This document shows positions 20,033-29,471 of a stretch of 64,000 bases of DNA, piece after piece (position 1 is the first letter of the stretch; each line of letters starts with the position of its first letter). The stretch is taken from assembly GCA_001752465.1 (NCBI GenBank), contig MDJB01000002.1, positions 1-64,000 of the forward strand, in the 5' to 3' direction. The notes below the pieces were generated by a model. The model saw only the letters and a program-made list of their open reading frames with translations, was not told where the DNA came from and searched no databases. The DNA comes from Haemophilus quentini. GTDB lineage: Bacteria; Pseudomonadota; Gammaproteobacteria; Enterobacterales; Pasteurellaceae. A program made the position numbers and the translations under genes.

Positions 20033-20046
20033 AAAAGGAACAAAAA

Positions 20047-21936
20047 ATGTCAAAACAAATTCAAATTCCTGATATTGGTAGTGATGAAGTTACAGTAACA
20101 GAAGTCATGGTAAACGTAGGCGATACCATCTCTGTTGATCAATCTATCATTAACGTTGAAGGCGATAAAGCTTCAATGGAAGTGCCAGCACCAGAAGCAG
20201 GTGTTGTAAAAGAAGTTTTAGTCAAAGTCGGTGATAAAGTCACAACCAGCACCCCAATGCTCGTATTAGAAGCCACAGGCGCTGCACCAGCGGCTGAAGC
20301 ACCTGTAGCCCCAGTAGCCGTTGCCACGCCAACCGCGTCGGCTGTTGTTGAAGTAAACGTACCAGATATCGGTTCTGATGAAGTAAACGTTACTGAAATT
20401 ATGGTTAAAGTGGGGGATAGTGTTGAAGTTGATCAATCAATCATCAATGTTGAAGGCGATAAAGCTTCAATGGAAGTTCCAGCACCAATCGCAGGTGTGG
20501 TAAAAGAAATTTTAATTAATGTTGGTGATAAAGTTTCAACTGGCAAACTCATCATGAAATTTGAAACTGCATCAGCTGCTCCAGTTGCTGCGGCTGCGCC
20601 AGCTCAAACAGCTGCACCTGTAGCTGCCACAACATCTGCAATTAAAGATGTGAATGTGCCAGATATTGGTGGTGATGAAGTCAATGTGACTGAAATCATG
20701 GTTGCAGTTGGTGATACTGTTTCAGAAGATCAATCATTAATTACCGTTGAAGGTGATAAAGCGTCAATGGAAGTTCCAGCTCCATTTGGCGGTGTCGTAA
20801 AAGAAATTCTCGTGAAATCAGGTGATAAAGTATCGACTGGTTCATTAATTATGCGCTTTGAAGTAGCGGGGGCAGCGCCAGCTGCGGCAACATCTGCGCC
20901 AGCATCACAAGTTGCATCGCCTGCGCCGGCGGCACAACCTGCTCAATCTGGCAATGTATCTGGCTTAAGCCAAGAACAAGTGGTGGCAAGCGCTGGCTAT
21001 GCGCATGCTACTCCAGTTATTCGTCGTTTAGCACGTGAATTTGGCGTAAACTTAGATAAAGTAAAAGGTACAGGTCGTAAAGGTCGTATCGTTAAAGAAG
21101 ATATCGAAGCTTATGTGAAGACCGCGGTTAAAGCTTATGAAAGCGGTGCAACAGCACAAGCTGCTGGCAATGGCGTAGCGAATGGCGCTGGCTTAGGCTT
21201 ATTACCATGGCCAAAAGTTGATTTCAGTAAATTCGGTGAAGTAGAAGAAGTCGAATTAAGCCGTATTAATAAAATTTCAGGCGCTAACTTACATCGTAAC
21301 TGGGTAATGATTCCACACGTTACTCACTTCGATAAAGCAGATATCACGGATTTAGAAGCATTCCGTAAAGAACAAAATGCATTAGCAGAAAAACAAAAAC
21401 TTGGCGTGAAAATTACTCCAGTTGTGTTTATTATGAAAGCGGTGGCAAAAGCATTAGAAGCGTATCCACGTTTCAACAGTTCAATTACCGAAGATGCACA
21501 ACGCTTAATCCTGAAAAAATATATTAACATTGGTGTCGCAGTAGATACACCAAATGGCTTAGTCGTGCCTGTCTTCAAGAACGTGAACAAAAAAGGCATT
21601 ATTGAACTTTCACGTGAATTAATGGAAGTATCGAAAAAAGCCCGTGAAGGCAAATTGACTGCATCTGATATGCAAGGTGGCTGTTTCACTATTTCAAGTC
21701 TTGGTGGCATTGGTACAACTCACTTTGCACCAATCGTAAACGCGCCAGAAGTGGCTATCCTTGGTGTATCTAAATCATCAATGGAACCAGTATGGAATGG
21801 TAAAGAATTTGCGCCACGCTTAATTCTTCCAATGTCATTATCATTCGACCACCGTGTCATTGATGGTGCGGATGGTGCACGATTCATCAGCTATATCAGT
21901 GCTGTATTAGCAGATTTACGCCGTTTGATTATGTAA
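20047..21936 (+). CDS. aceF: Pyruvate dehydrogenase E2 (dihydrolipoyl acetyltransferase), three lipoyl domains
   Basis: AceF carries acetyl groups from E1 to coenzyme A and forms the complex core. The 629-residue chain has three N-terminal lipoyl domains (about 2-76, 101-175, 202-275), each with GDKASME; the lipoylated lysines are Lys41, Lys139 and Lys238. They are joined by Ala/Pro-rich linkers. The E1/E3-binding domain covers about 318-355 ([14 protein letters not shown]). The catalytic domain ends with [11 protein letters not shown], where His602 is the active-site residue. The three lipoyl-coding segments are very similar in DNA, including a 29-base exact repeat, so domain number could vary by recombination. 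Confidence 0.98.
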   Translation: MSKQIQIPDIGSDEVTVTEVMVNVGDTISVDQSIINVEGDKASMEVPAPEAGVVKEVLVKVGDKVTTSTPMLVLEATGAAPAAEAPVAPVAVATPTASAVVEVNVPDIGSDEVNVTEIMVKVGDSVEVDQSIINVEGDKASMEVPAPIAGVVKEILINVGDKVSTGKLIMKFETASAAPVAAAAPAQTAAPVAATTSAIKDVNVPDIGGDEVNVTEIMVAVGDTVSEDQSLITVEGDKASMEVPAPFGGVVKEILVKSGDKVSTGSLIMRFEVAGAAPAAATSAPASQVASPAPAAQPAQSGNVSGLSQEQVVASAGYAHATPVIRRLAREFGVNLDKVKGTGRKGRIVKEDIEAYVKTAVKAYESGATAQAAGNGVANGAGLGLLPWPKVDFSKFGEVEEVELSRINKISGANLHRNWVMIPHVTHFDKADITDLEAFRKEQNALAEKQKLGVKITPVVFIMKAVAKALEAYPRFNSSITEDAQRLILKKYINIGVAVDTPNGLVVPVFKNVNKKGIIELSRELMEVSKKAREGKLTASDMQGGCFTISSLGGIGTTHFAPIVNAPEVAILGVSKSSMEPVWNGKEFAPRLILPMSLSFDHRVIDGADGARFISYISAVLADLRRLIM

Positions 21937-21937
21937 T

Positions 21938-21974
21938 AACGTCTCTTTCTTCTAATTAGAAGAAAGGGCGTTTT
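21938..21974 (+). terminator. Intercistronic hairpin between aceF and lpdA
   Basis: CTTTCTTCTAA / TTAGAAGAAAG is a perfect 11-bp palindrome flanked by partly pairing AACG / GCGTT and a TTTT run. Partial termination would set E3 level below E1/E2. Confidence 0.65.
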
Positions 21975-22045
21975 AGCAAATCCATTATGATCGCAAAGAT
22001 CGCAAAAAGTGCGGTCAATATTTTGAACGTTTTTACGAGGTAAAA

Positions 22046-23470
22046 ATGAGTAAAGAAATTAAAACCCAAGTCGTCGTACTTGGTGCTGGCCCAGCAGGTT
22101 ATTCTGCTGCGTTCCGTTGTGCGGATTTAGGTTTAGAAACTGTATTAGTTGAACGTTATTCAACTCTTGGTGGGGTATGTTTAAATGTAGGCTGTATCCC
22201 ATCGAAAGCATTGTTGCACGTAGCAAAAGTGATTGAAGAAGCAAAACACGCAAGTAAAAATGGTATTTACTTTGGTGAGCCAAGAATTGATTTAGATGAA
22301 GTTCGTGCAGGTAAAGAAGCGGTTGTCGCTAAATTAACTGGTGGTTTAGCGGGTATGGCAAAAGCGCGTAAAGTCACTGTTGTTGAAGGCTTAGCTGCAT
22401 TTACTGATCCTAATACTTTAGTCGCGCGTGACCGTGATGGGCATCCAACTACAATTAAATTTGATAATGCTATTATTGCAGCAGGTTCTCGCCCAATTGA
22501 ATTACCATTTATTCCACATGAAGATCCACGTATTTGGAACTCAACTGATGCGCTTAAATTAAAAGAAGTACCTAAAAAACTTCTCATTATGGGCGGCGGT
22601 ATCATCGGTTTAGAAATGGGGACGGTTTACCACGCATTAGGTTCAGAAATTGAAGTTGTGGAAATGTTTGACCAAGTTATCCCTGCCGCGGATAAAGATG
22701 TTGTTGCAATTTACACCAAACAAATCGAGAAAAAATTCAAGTTAATGCTTGAAACCAAAGTGACCACTGTTGAAGCAAAAGATGATGGTATCTACGTTTC
22801 AATGAAAGGCAAAGCATGCAATGACACCAAACATTATGATGCGGTGCTTGTCGCTATCGGTCGTGTACCAAATGGCAAATTGATTGATGCAGGTAAAGCA
22901 GGCGTTGAAGTGGATGATCGTGGTTTCATTCATGTTGATAAACAAATGCGCACCAATGTGCCACATATCTTTGCAATCGGCGATATTGTTGGTCAACCAA
23001 TGTTAGCGCACAAAGGTGTTCACGAAGGTCACGTTGCTGCAGAAGTCATTGCGGGACAAAAATACTACTTCGATCCTAAAGTTATTCCATCCATCGCTTA
23101 TACCGAACCAGAAGTAGCTTGGGTAGGTAAAACAGAGAAAGAATGTAAACAAGAAGGTTTAAACTACGAAGTAGCTAAATTCCCTTGGGCAGCATCAGGC
23201 CGCGCGATTGCCTCTGAATGTTCAGAAGGTATGACGAAGTTAATCTTTGATAAAGATACTCATCGTGTACTTGGCGGTGCAATCGTAGGTTCTAACGGTG
23301 GTGAATTATTAGGTGAAATTGGTCTTGCCATCGAGATGGGTTGCGATGCAGAAGATATCGCATTAACTATCCACGCTCACCCAACTTTACATGAGTCTGT
23401 TGGTTTAGCTGCGGAAGTATTTGAAGGCTCAATCACCGACCTTCCAAATGCAAAAGCGAAGAAAAAATAA
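22046..23470 (+). CDS. lpdA: Dihydrolipoamide dehydrogenase (E3)
   Basis: Lpd reoxidises dihydrolipoamide and transfers electrons to NAD for the pyruvate and 2-oxoglutarate dehydrogenase complexes. The 474-residue protein shows the FAD motif VVLGAGPAGYSAAF (about 9-22), the redox-active disulfide GGVCLNVGCIPSKALL (Cys45 and Cys50), the NAD motif MGGGIIGLEMG, the second FAD motif FAIGDI, and the active-site base region HAHPTLHES near the end. GAGGTAAAA precedes the ATG. It is the third gene of the operon, 109 bases after aceF with a hairpin between. A strong terminator follows. Confidence 0.99.
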   Translation: MSKEIKTQVVVLGAGPAGYSAAFRCADLGLETVLVERYSTLGGVCLNVGCIPSKALLHVAKVIEEAKHASKNGIYFGEPRIDLDEVRAGKEAVVAKLTGGLAGMAKARKVTVVEGLAAFTDPNTLVARDRDGHPTTIKFDNAIIAAGSRPIELPFIPHEDPRIWNSTDALKLKEVPKKLLIMGGGIIGLEMGTVYHALGSEIEVVEMFDQVIPAADKDVVAIYTKQIEKKFKLMLETKVTTVEAKDDGIYVSMKGKACNDTKHYDAVLVAIGRVPNGKLIDAGKAGVEVDDRGFIHVDKQMRTNVPHIFAIGDIVGQPMLAHKGVHEGHVAAEVIAGQKYYFDPKVIPSIAYTEPEVAWVGKTEKECKQEGLNYEVAKFPWAASGRAIASECSEGMTKLIFDKDTHRVLGGAIVGSNGGELLGEIGLAIEMGCDAEDIALTIHAHPTLHESVGLAAEVFEGSITDLPNAKAKKK

Positions 23471-23522
23471 TTTCTATTTAAGAAGTTTTAATTCAGCTAA
23501 AATTGTAAATTCAAGCCTAAAT

Positions 23523-23546
23523 AAAAATCCCCAATAGGGGATTTTT
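23523..23546 (+). terminator. Terminator of the aceE-aceF-lpdA operon
   Basis: A perfect 10-bp stem AAAAATCCCC / GGGGATTTTT with a 4-base loop and a T-rich tail. Confidence 0.92.
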
Positions 23547-23628
23547 ATTTTCCTATCTTTTTATTTTTTTATGATAAGATATTGTCCTAAAAACGTTTCT
23601 TTTTTTACCGCACTTTTGAGCATTATTT

Positions 23629-24171
23629 ATGACTACACAACTTGATTTAATTAAATCTTCTATCAAATCAATTCCTAACTATCCAAAAGAAGGCATTATC
23701 TTCCGCGATATTACTACCCTTTTAGAGGTTCCAGCAGCTTTTAAAGCAACAGTAGATCTTATTGTGGAACAATATCGCGATAAAGGAATCACCAAGGTGC
23801 TTGGAACTGAATCTCGTGGTTTTATTTTTGGCGCACCAGTTGCCTTAGCACTAGGTTTACCTTTCGAATTAGTACGTAAACCTAAAAAATTACCACGTGA
23901 AACCATTTCTCAATCTTATCAATTAGAATATGGTCAAGATACTTTGGAAATGCACGTTGATGCAATTTCAGAAGGTGACAATGTTTTAATCATTGATGAT
24001 TTATTAGCAACAGGTGGCACCGTTGAAGCGACGGTAAAATTAGTACAACGTTTAGGTGGAGCGGTAAAACACGCTGCATTTGTGATTAATTTACCTGAAT
24101 TAGGTGGAGAAAAACGCTTAAATAATTTGGGCGTTGATTGCTATACACTCGTCAATTTTGAAGGTCATTAA
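23629..24171 (+). CDS. apt: Adenine phosphoribosyltransferase
   Basis: Apt makes AMP from adenine and PRPP in purine salvage. The 180-residue length is standard. The phosphoribosyl pyrophosphate site [13 protein letters not shown] (about 122-134) and the early [12 protein letters not shown] and [10 protein letters not shown] motifs are clear. An uptake sequence precedes it. dnaX follows after 11 bases, the same apt-dnaX arrangement as in E. coli, so one transcript is likely. mtnN in this window supplies adenine for it. Confidence 0.97.
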   Translation: MTTQLDLIKSSIKSIPNYPKEGIIFRDITTLLEVPAAFKATVDLIVEQYRDKGITKVLGTESRGFIFGAPVALALGLPFELVRKPKKLPRETISQSYQLEYGQDTLEMHVDAISEGDNVLIIDDLLATGGTVEATVKLVQRLGGAVKHAAFVINLPELGGEKRLNNLGVDCYTLVNFEGH

Positions 24172-24182
24172 TTAAAGATTCG

Positions 24183-26249
24183 ATGAGCTATCAAGTCTTA
24201 GCCAGAAAGTGGCGACCAAAAACATTTGCTGATGTCGTTGGGCAAGAGCACATTATCACGGCATTAGCAAATGGATTAAAAGATAATCGACTACATCACG
24301 CTTACCTCTTTTCAGGCACGCGTGGTGTAGGGAAAACCTCTATTGCCAGATTATTTGCAAAAGGATTAAATTGCGTACATGGTATAACGGCTACGCCTTG
24401 TGGTGAATGTGAAAATTGTAAAGCGATTGAGCAAGGCAATTTTATTGATTTAATTGAAATTGATGCGGCATCCCGCACAAAAGTTGAAGACACGCGTGAA
24501 TTATTGGATAACGTGCAATATAAACCTGTTGTCGGAAGATTTAAGGTTTACTTAATTGATGAAGTCCACATGCTGTCCCGTCATTCATTTAATGCGTTGC
24601 TCAAGACGTTAGAAGAACCACCAGAATATGTAAAATTCTTACTTGCGACAACGGATCCACAAAAATTACCTGTAACTATTCTTTCTCGCTGTTTACAATT
24701 TCATCTCAAAGCATTAGATGAAACCCAAATCTCCCAGCATCTTGCCCATATTCTGACGCAAGAAAATATTCCTTTTGAAGAGCCTGCATTAGTTAAACTT
24801 GCAAAAGCGGCGCAAGGAAGTATTCGTGATAGCTTAAGTTTAACCGATCAAGCCATTGCTATGGGTGACCGACAAGTTACTAATAGTGTTGTAAGTAATA
24901 TGTTAGGGTTGCTTGAGGATAACTATTCTGTTGATATTTTATACGCCTTACACCAAGGTAATGGTGAACTCTTAATGCGAACACTACAAAGAGTTGCAGA
25001 TGCGGCAGGCGATTGGGATAAATTACTTGGCGAATGTGCAGAAAAATTACATCAAATTGCACTCATGCAACTTCTTCCACAAAAATCTTCAGATGACAAT
25101 GAACATTTTTCATTTTTAGCCAAACATATCTCTCCAGAAGATGTTCAGTTTTTTTATCAAGTCATTGTTTCTGGTAGAAAAGACTTATCAAATGCGCCAA
25201 ATCGTCGTATTGGCACAGAAATGACATTATTGAGGGCATTGGCATTCCACCCAAAGTTCCTTACGGCAGTACCAAAGGCTAACACGACAATTACTCCACC
25301 GCCATCAACTCCAAGTGCGGTTGAAAATACAGGTAATTATGTAGATGTGCCGGTACTGTCGCAAAGTATCAAATCAGCGTATTCTCAAGCAAAACCAAAT
25401 AAAACGAGCATTCCAAATTTGGCAAGCCTTTCGGCTTTAGATGCGCTTGAACATTTAACACAACTCGAAAACCAAGAACGTCAAGAACACAAAGCTGAAT
25501 CATTAGCTGCAGTAAGCGAAACGTTACATCACATTCAAGAACTGGACGAAGAAAAATCTCATAAAAAAATGACCGCACTTCCCGTGCGAGAAATGACTGA
25601 ACCGAAGCCTAAGCACATAGAAAAGCCGACATTACCATCAAATGCTGCACTGGCTCCACAAGAAAATAGTACTGAAGAAAATTCAAGTGATGATAATGTA
25701 GAAATTGCTCAAGATGAGCAAGAAATCTTAAGTGCAGACACCTATCGTTGGGAATGGAGCAATCCAGAACTTGCTAAAGCCGATACAGGCGTTCGTCCTT
25801 CTGATATAAAACAGGCGATTTTGAAAGATATTACGCCTGAATTACGTTTAAAAATCATCACTCAAACTCAACAACAAGATGAATGGGCAGATATAGTTGA
25901 ACGTTCTGGAGTAACAGGATTTAGTAAAGAATTAGCGTTAAATTGTTTCTTACAAAACAAAACCGATGATGAAATCAATCTTGGACTACATTCAGAAAAA
26001 TCTCATTTACGTCAAGACAGAAGCATAAAAAATTTGGTTGAAGCTTTAAGCAAATTGCAAGGTAAAGACATTCGATTAACAATTAATATTGATGATAGCA
26101 ATATCACTACTCCAATTGAATATCGTCGTAATATTTATCAAACATTGCGGGAAAAGGCTCAAAATGAGTTGCAAAAAGATAGTAAATTACAAATTCTGCT
26201 CAATGAGTTTGATGCAAAATTAGATATAGAGAGTATTCGACCAGTTTAA
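24183..26249 (+). CDS. dnaX: DNA polymerase III tau (and possibly gamma) subunit
   Basis: DnaX is the ATPase of the replication clamp loader; full-length tau also binds polymerase core and DnaB. The 688-residue protein has Walker A GTRGVGKT (45-52), the four-cysteine zinc site Cys64, Cys73, Cys76 and Cys79, Walker B LIDEVHML (about 124-131), the sensor region TTDPQKLP and arginine-finger stretch ILSRCLQF. A low-complexity polar linker runs from about 365 to 520, followed by a tau-specific C-terminal domain. An A7 tract at codons 461-463 could yield a gamma-like short form. It starts 11 bases after apt. Confidence 0.97.
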   Translation: MSYQVLARKWRPKTFADVVGQEHIITALANGLKDNRLHHAYLFSGTRGVGKTSIARLFAKGLNCVHGITATPCGECENCKAIEQGNFIDLIEIDAASRTKVEDTRELLDNVQYKPVVGRFKVYLIDEVHMLSRHSFNALLKTLEEPPEYVKFLLATTDPQKLPVTILSRCLQFHLKALDETQISQHLAHILTQENIPFEEPALVKLAKAAQGSIRDSLSLTDQAIAMGDRQVTNSVVSNMLGLLEDNYSVDILYALHQGNGELLMRTLQRVADAAGDWDKLLGECAEKLHQIALMQLLPQKSSDDNEHFSFLAKHISPEDVQFFYQVIVSGRKDLSNAPNRRIGTEMTLLRALAFHPKFLTAVPKANTTITPPPSTPSAVENTGNYVDVPVLSQSIKSAYSQAKPNKTSIPNLASLSALDALEHLTQLENQERQEHKAESLAAVSETLHHIQELDEEKSHKKMTALPVREMTEPKPKHIEKPTLPSNAALAPQENSTEENSSDDNVEIAQDEQEILSADTYRWEWSNPELAKADTGVRPSDIKQAILKDITPELRLKIITQTQQQDEWADIVERSGVTGFSKELALNCFLQNKTDDEINLGLHSEKSHLRQDRSIKNLVEALSKLQGKDIRLTINIDDSNITTPIEYRRNIYQTLREKAQNELQKDSKLQILLNEFDAKLDIESIRPV
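25563..25569 (+). other. A7 slippage tract inside dnaX
   Basis: Codons 461-463 read AAA AAA ATG. A shift of -1 after codon 462 adds ten residues and stops at TGA 25598-25600 (472 residues). A shift of +1 meets TGA at once (25570-25572, 462 residues). Both products end between the ATPase core and the tau-specific region, close to gamma in E. coli. The classic A-AAA-AAG heptamer is absent. Confidence 0.5.
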
Positions 26250-26372
26250 AGACAATATTGTATTGAGAACTCCCGTTTCAAGTCAGAATATTTTTATAAA
26301 CCTCTACCATTTTGTCTTTTTTTAATCTAGAATTCGTCAATTTGTTTTTTAAGCGCCAAAAGGAGAGTGAAA

Positions 26373-26999
26373 ATGAAACTGGTTGAAGTAAAACACCCAC
26401 TTGTAAAACACAAACTAGGTGTGATGCGTGAAGCTGAGATTGATACAAAAAAATTCCGTGAACTGGCAACAGAAATCGGTAGTCTATTAACCTATGAAGC
26501 AACGTCTGATTTAGAAACTGAAAAAGTAACGATCAACAGTTGGAATGGCCCAGTAGAAATTGATAGAATTAAAGGTAAAAAAGTAACGGTTGTGCCAATT
26601 TTACGTGCAGGTTTAGGTATGATGGATGGAGTACTTGAACATGTACCAAGCGCACGTATCAGTGTAGTGGGAATCTACCGTAATGAAGAAACCCTTGAAC
26701 CAGTCCCTTACTTCCAAAAATTAGCTAGCGATTTAGAAGAGCGCCTTGCAATTGTTGTCGATCCGATGCTTGCAACTGGTGGTTCAATGATTGCAACCCT
26801 TGATCTTTTAAAAGCAAAAGGTTGTAAACACATCAAAGTATTAGTGTTGGTCGCTGCGCCAGAAGGTATTAAGGCTCTTGAAGCTGCACATCCTGACATT
26901 GAACTTTACTGCGCTTCTATTGATAGCCACCTAAATGAACACGGTTACATTATTCCGGGTCTAGGTGACGCGGGTGATAAAATTTTTGGGACAAAATAA
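26373..26999 (+). CDS. upp: Uracil phosphoribosyltransferase
   Basis: Upp makes UMP from uracil and PRPP. With the start at ATG 26373 the protein has 208 residues, the length of the E. coli enzyme. A GTG two codons earlier overlaps the ribosome site AGGAGAG and is rejected. The PRPP motif [12 protein letters not shown] (about 129-140), ILRAGLGM (about 76-83) and the C-terminal [12 protein letters not shown] are visible. uraA follows, separated by a hairpin, making the usual uracil uptake and salvage pair. Confidence 0.97.
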   Translation: MKLVEVKHPLVKHKLGVMREAEIDTKKFRELATEIGSLLTYEATSDLETEKVTINSWNGPVEIDRIKGKKVTVVPILRAGLGMMDGVLEHVPSARISVVGIYRNEETLEPVPYFQKLASDLEERLAIVVDPMLATGGSMIATLDLLKAKGCKHIKVLVLVAAPEGIKALEAAHPDIELYCASIDSHLNEHGYIIPGLGDAGDKIFGTK

Positions 27000-27018
27000 T
27001 CCCCAAAAATAAAAGATG

Positions 27019-27041
27019 GACGGCATTCTTGCCGTCTTTTT
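27019..27041 (+). terminator. Terminator or attenuator between upp and uraA
   Basis: GACGGC / GCCGTC with a 6-base loop, followed by TTTTTG. It leaves room for an independent uraA promoter, and an uptake sequence lies just after it. Confidence 0.75.
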
Positions 27042-27107
27042 GTGTGCGTGAAACACAAGAAAAACTGACCGCACTTTAAGTTAATTCAAACAGAGAGTTG
27101 AAACTAA

Positions 27108-28352
27108 ATGACAAATCAAACTTCTTCTTTCCCTTCGGAAAAACAAAGTACATTAAAACAATCATTCGTTGGTCTACAGATGCTCTTCGTCGCGTTTGGT
27201 GCGCTCGTTCTTGTACCATTAATTACAGGCCTTGATTCCAATACAGCATTATTAACCGCTGGCGTTGGTACCCTACTCTTCCAACTTTGCACTGGCAAAC
27301 AAGTTCCTATTTTCTTAGCCTCATCTTTTGCCTTTATCGCACCGATTCAATATGGTGTTCAAACTTGGGGCATTGCGACCACTATGGGGGGGTTAGCATC
27401 CGCTGGGCTTGTATATCTAGCACTAAGCATGTTAGTAAAATTACGTGGAACAGAGGCATTACAACGCATTTTCCCACCGATTGTAGTTGGCCCAGTAATT
27501 ATTATCATTGGTATGGGTCTTGCACCTGTGGCAGTTGATATGTCATTAGGCAAAAATAGTGCTTATGCTTATAACGACGCTGTATTAGTTTCAATGGTAA
27601 CTCTTCTTACTACTTTATCTGTGGCAGTATTTGCCAAAGAATTGATGAAACTCATCCCGATTATGTTTGGTATTACTGCGGGCTATATTTTATGTTTATT
27701 CCTAGGTTTAATTAATTTCCAACCAGTGATCGATGCGCCTTGGTTCAGCTTACCAAAATTAACTGCGCCTGAATTTAACCTAGAAGCTATTCTTTATATG
27801 TTACCTATTGCCATTGCACCTGCAGTAGAACACGTGGGCGGCATTATGGCAATCAGCTCTGTGACAGATAAAGACTTTTTAAAAAAACCAGGATTACACC
27901 GTACTTTATTAGGCGATGGTTTAGCGACAGCAGCTGCATCTTTAGTGGGGGGGCCACCAAATACAACCTATGCGGAAGTAACTGGTGCCGTAATGTTAAC
28001 CCGAAATTTCAATCCTAATATTATGACTTGGGCTGCGGTTTGGGCTATTGCGATTTCATTCTGTGGAAAAGTAGGCGCATTCCTATCAACGATCCCAACT
28101 ATTGTAATGGGTGGCATTATGATGCTTATTTTCGGTTCAATCGCAGTCGTGGGCATGAGCACCTTAATTCGTGGCAAAGTTGATGTTACCGAAGCACGTA
28201 ATCTGTGTATTATTTCTGTCATCATGACATTTGGTATCGGCAATATGTTTGTAGATGTGGGTAACGTATCACTAAAAGGTATCAGCTTGTGTGCGATTGT
28301 TGCTATCATCTTAAACCTTGTTTTACCGAAAGCAAAAAATGAAGTAGAATAA
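27108..28352 (+). CDS. uraA: Uracil:proton symporter
   Basis: UraA imports uracil for Upp. This 414-residue member of the nucleobase-cation symporter-2 family has about fourteen hydrophobic segments. Visible landmarks are the early QMLFVAFGALVLVPLITG, the substrate-binding PAVEHVGG (about 243-250; Glu and His contact uracil in the family) and the GGPPNTTYAEVTGA loop (about 283-296). GAGAGTTGAAACTAA precedes the ATG. It follows upp in the same direction and ends in a terminator. Confidence 0.97.
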   Translation: MTNQTSSFPSEKQSTLKQSFVGLQMLFVAFGALVLVPLITGLDSNTALLTAGVGTLLFQLCTGKQVPIFLASSFAFIAPIQYGVQTWGIATTMGGLASAGLVYLALSMLVKLRGTEALQRIFPPIVVGPVIIIIGMGLAPVAVDMSLGKNSAYAYNDAVLVSMVTLLTTLSVAVFAKELMKLIPIMFGITAGYILCLFLGLINFQPVIDAPWFSLPKLTAPEFNLEAILYMLPIAIAPAVEHVGGIMAISSVTDKDFLKKPGLHRTLLGDGLATAAASLVGGPPNTTYAEVTGAVMLTRNFNPNIMTWAAVWAIAISFCGKVGAFLSTIPTIVMGGIMMLIFGSIAVVGMSTLIRGKVDVTEARNLCIISVIMTFGIGNMFVDVGNVSLKGISLCAIVAIILNLVLPKAKNEVE

Positions 28353-28362
28353 GATTCCTTTT

Positions 28363-28396
28363 AAAAGGGTTAAATACCAATTTAGCCCTTTTTCTT
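28363..28396 (+). terminator. Terminator of uraA
   Basis: AAAAGGGTTAAAT pairs with ATTTAGCCCTTTT (one G-T wobble), followed by TTTTTC. Confidence 0.85.
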
Positions 28397-28422
28397 ACTT
28401 ATAATCTGTAATACATAAATAT

Positions 28423-29118
28423 TTGAATAAGCAGCTTCCCTTACCCATTCATCAAATTGATGATGCCACATTAGAAAACTTTTACGGCGATAATAATCTT
28501 TTATTGCTCGATTCTTTACACAAAAATTCAGCTGAATTAAAACAACAGTTTTTCTATATTTGGGGAAAAAAAGGTTCTGGAAAAACTCACCTGCTTAGAG
28601 CATTCAGTAACGAATATTTAATCAATCAACGTACTGCTATTTATGTACCGCTCAGCAAATCTCAATATTTTTCTACCGCAGTTCTTGAAAATCTAGAACA
28701 GCAAGAATTAGTATGTCTAGATGATGTACAAACCGTGATCGGCAATGATGAATGGGAATTAGCTATTTTTGATCTATTCAATCGAATTAAAGCAAGCGGA
28801 AAAACGCTTTTGCTTATTAGTTCAGATAAATCGCCTTCCGCACTTTCTGTAAAATTGCCTGATTTGAACTCTCGCTTGACTTGGGGGGAAATTTATCAAT
28901 TAAATTCCCTAACTGACGAGCAAAAAATTAGTGTTCTGCAACTTAATGCTTATCAACGAGGAATTCAATTACCTGATGAGACAGCTAATTTTTTACTTAC
29001 ACGACTAGCACGAGACATGCACACATTATTTGAAGCGCTTGATCTACTAGATAAAGCCTCGTTACAAGCACAACGAAATCTTACGATTCCTTTCGTTAAA
29101 GAAATTTTAAATCTTTAA
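28423..29118 (+). CDS. hda: DnaA inactivator Hda (TTG start)
   Basis: Hda binds the DNA-loaded sliding clamp and triggers ATP hydrolysis by DnaA, preventing re-initiation. The 231-residue AAA+ protein shows Walker A GKKGSGKTHLL (about 48-58), Walker B LVCLDD (about 94-99), and LNSRLTWG with the arginine-finger region. The start must be TTG at 28423: the clamp-binding motif QLPLPI lies at residues 4-9, where Hda needs it, and the next in-frame ATG comes only near residue 200. There is no clear ribosome site. A rare start and weak initiation fit low expression, as in E. coli, where hda is reported to start at CTG. It follows uraA beyond a terminator. Confidence 0.93.
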   Translation: MNKQLPLPIHQIDDATLENFYGDNNLLLLDSLHKNSAELKQQFFYIWGKKGSGKTHLLRAFSNEYLINQRTAIYVPLSKSQYFSTAVLENLEQQELVCLDDVQTVIGNDEWELAIFDLFNRIKASGKTLLLISSDKSPSALSVKLPDLNSRLTWGEIYQLNSLTDEQKISVLQLNAYQRGIQLPDETANFLLTRLARDMHTLFEALDLLDKASLQAQRNLTIPFVKEILNL

Positions 29119-29120
29119 CA

Positions 29121-29143
29121 AAAAAGGCGCTAATGCGCCTTTT
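29121..29143. terminator. Bidirectional terminator between hda and yciH
   Basis: AAAAGGCGC / GCGCCTTTT with a 4-base TAAT loop lies between convergent genes, with A and T runs on both sides. Confidence 0.88.
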
Positions 29144-29145
29144 AA

Positions 29146-29469
29146 TCATCCACCTGATAATTTAACGGTAAACCCTTTTTGCTCTAACAATTGCTTGAGC
29201 AAATCACGCTTTTCACCTTGAATCTCAATTATTCCATTTTTAACTGAGCCACCACATCCACAACGTTTTTTTAATTCAGCCGCTAATTTTTTCAATTCCT
29301 CATCAGATAAATCTAAACCAGTTATAACCGATACGCCTGCACCTTTCCTACCACTCGTTTGTTTTTGGATACGTACAATACCATCTCCTTTTGGGCGAAC
29401 TACAGAAGTCTTTTCCTCTTTAATTCGACCTATATCTGTTGAATACACTAAAACAGAATCTGACATCAT
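29146..29469 (-). CDS. yciH: SUI1/eIF1-like translation factor YciH
   Basis: The 107-residue protein (106 if the second of two consecutive ATG codons is used) is a bacterial homologue of eIF1/SUI1. The GRKGAGVSVITGLDL stretch, LKKRCGCGGSVKNGIIEIQG and the C-terminal LLEQKGFTVKLSGG are hallmarks. It is thought to influence start-site fidelity and initiation on unusual mRNAs, but its bacterial role is not settled. It starts two bases after the pyrF stop, the same pyrF-yciH order as in E. coli, so it belongs to the lapA-lapB-pyrF-yciH operon. Confidence 0.94.
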   Translation of the reverse strand: MMSDSVLVYSTDIGRIKEEKTSVVRPKGDGIVRIQKQTSGRKGAGVSVITGLDLSDEELKKLAAELKKRCGCGGSVKNGIIEIQGEKRDLLKQLLEQKGFTVKLSGG

Positions 29470-29471
29470 AA

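Noticed and set aside
26367-26372. GTG start for upp two codons before the ATG
   Set aside because: It overlaps the AGGAGAG ribosome site, and starting at the ATG gives the 208-residue length of the family.
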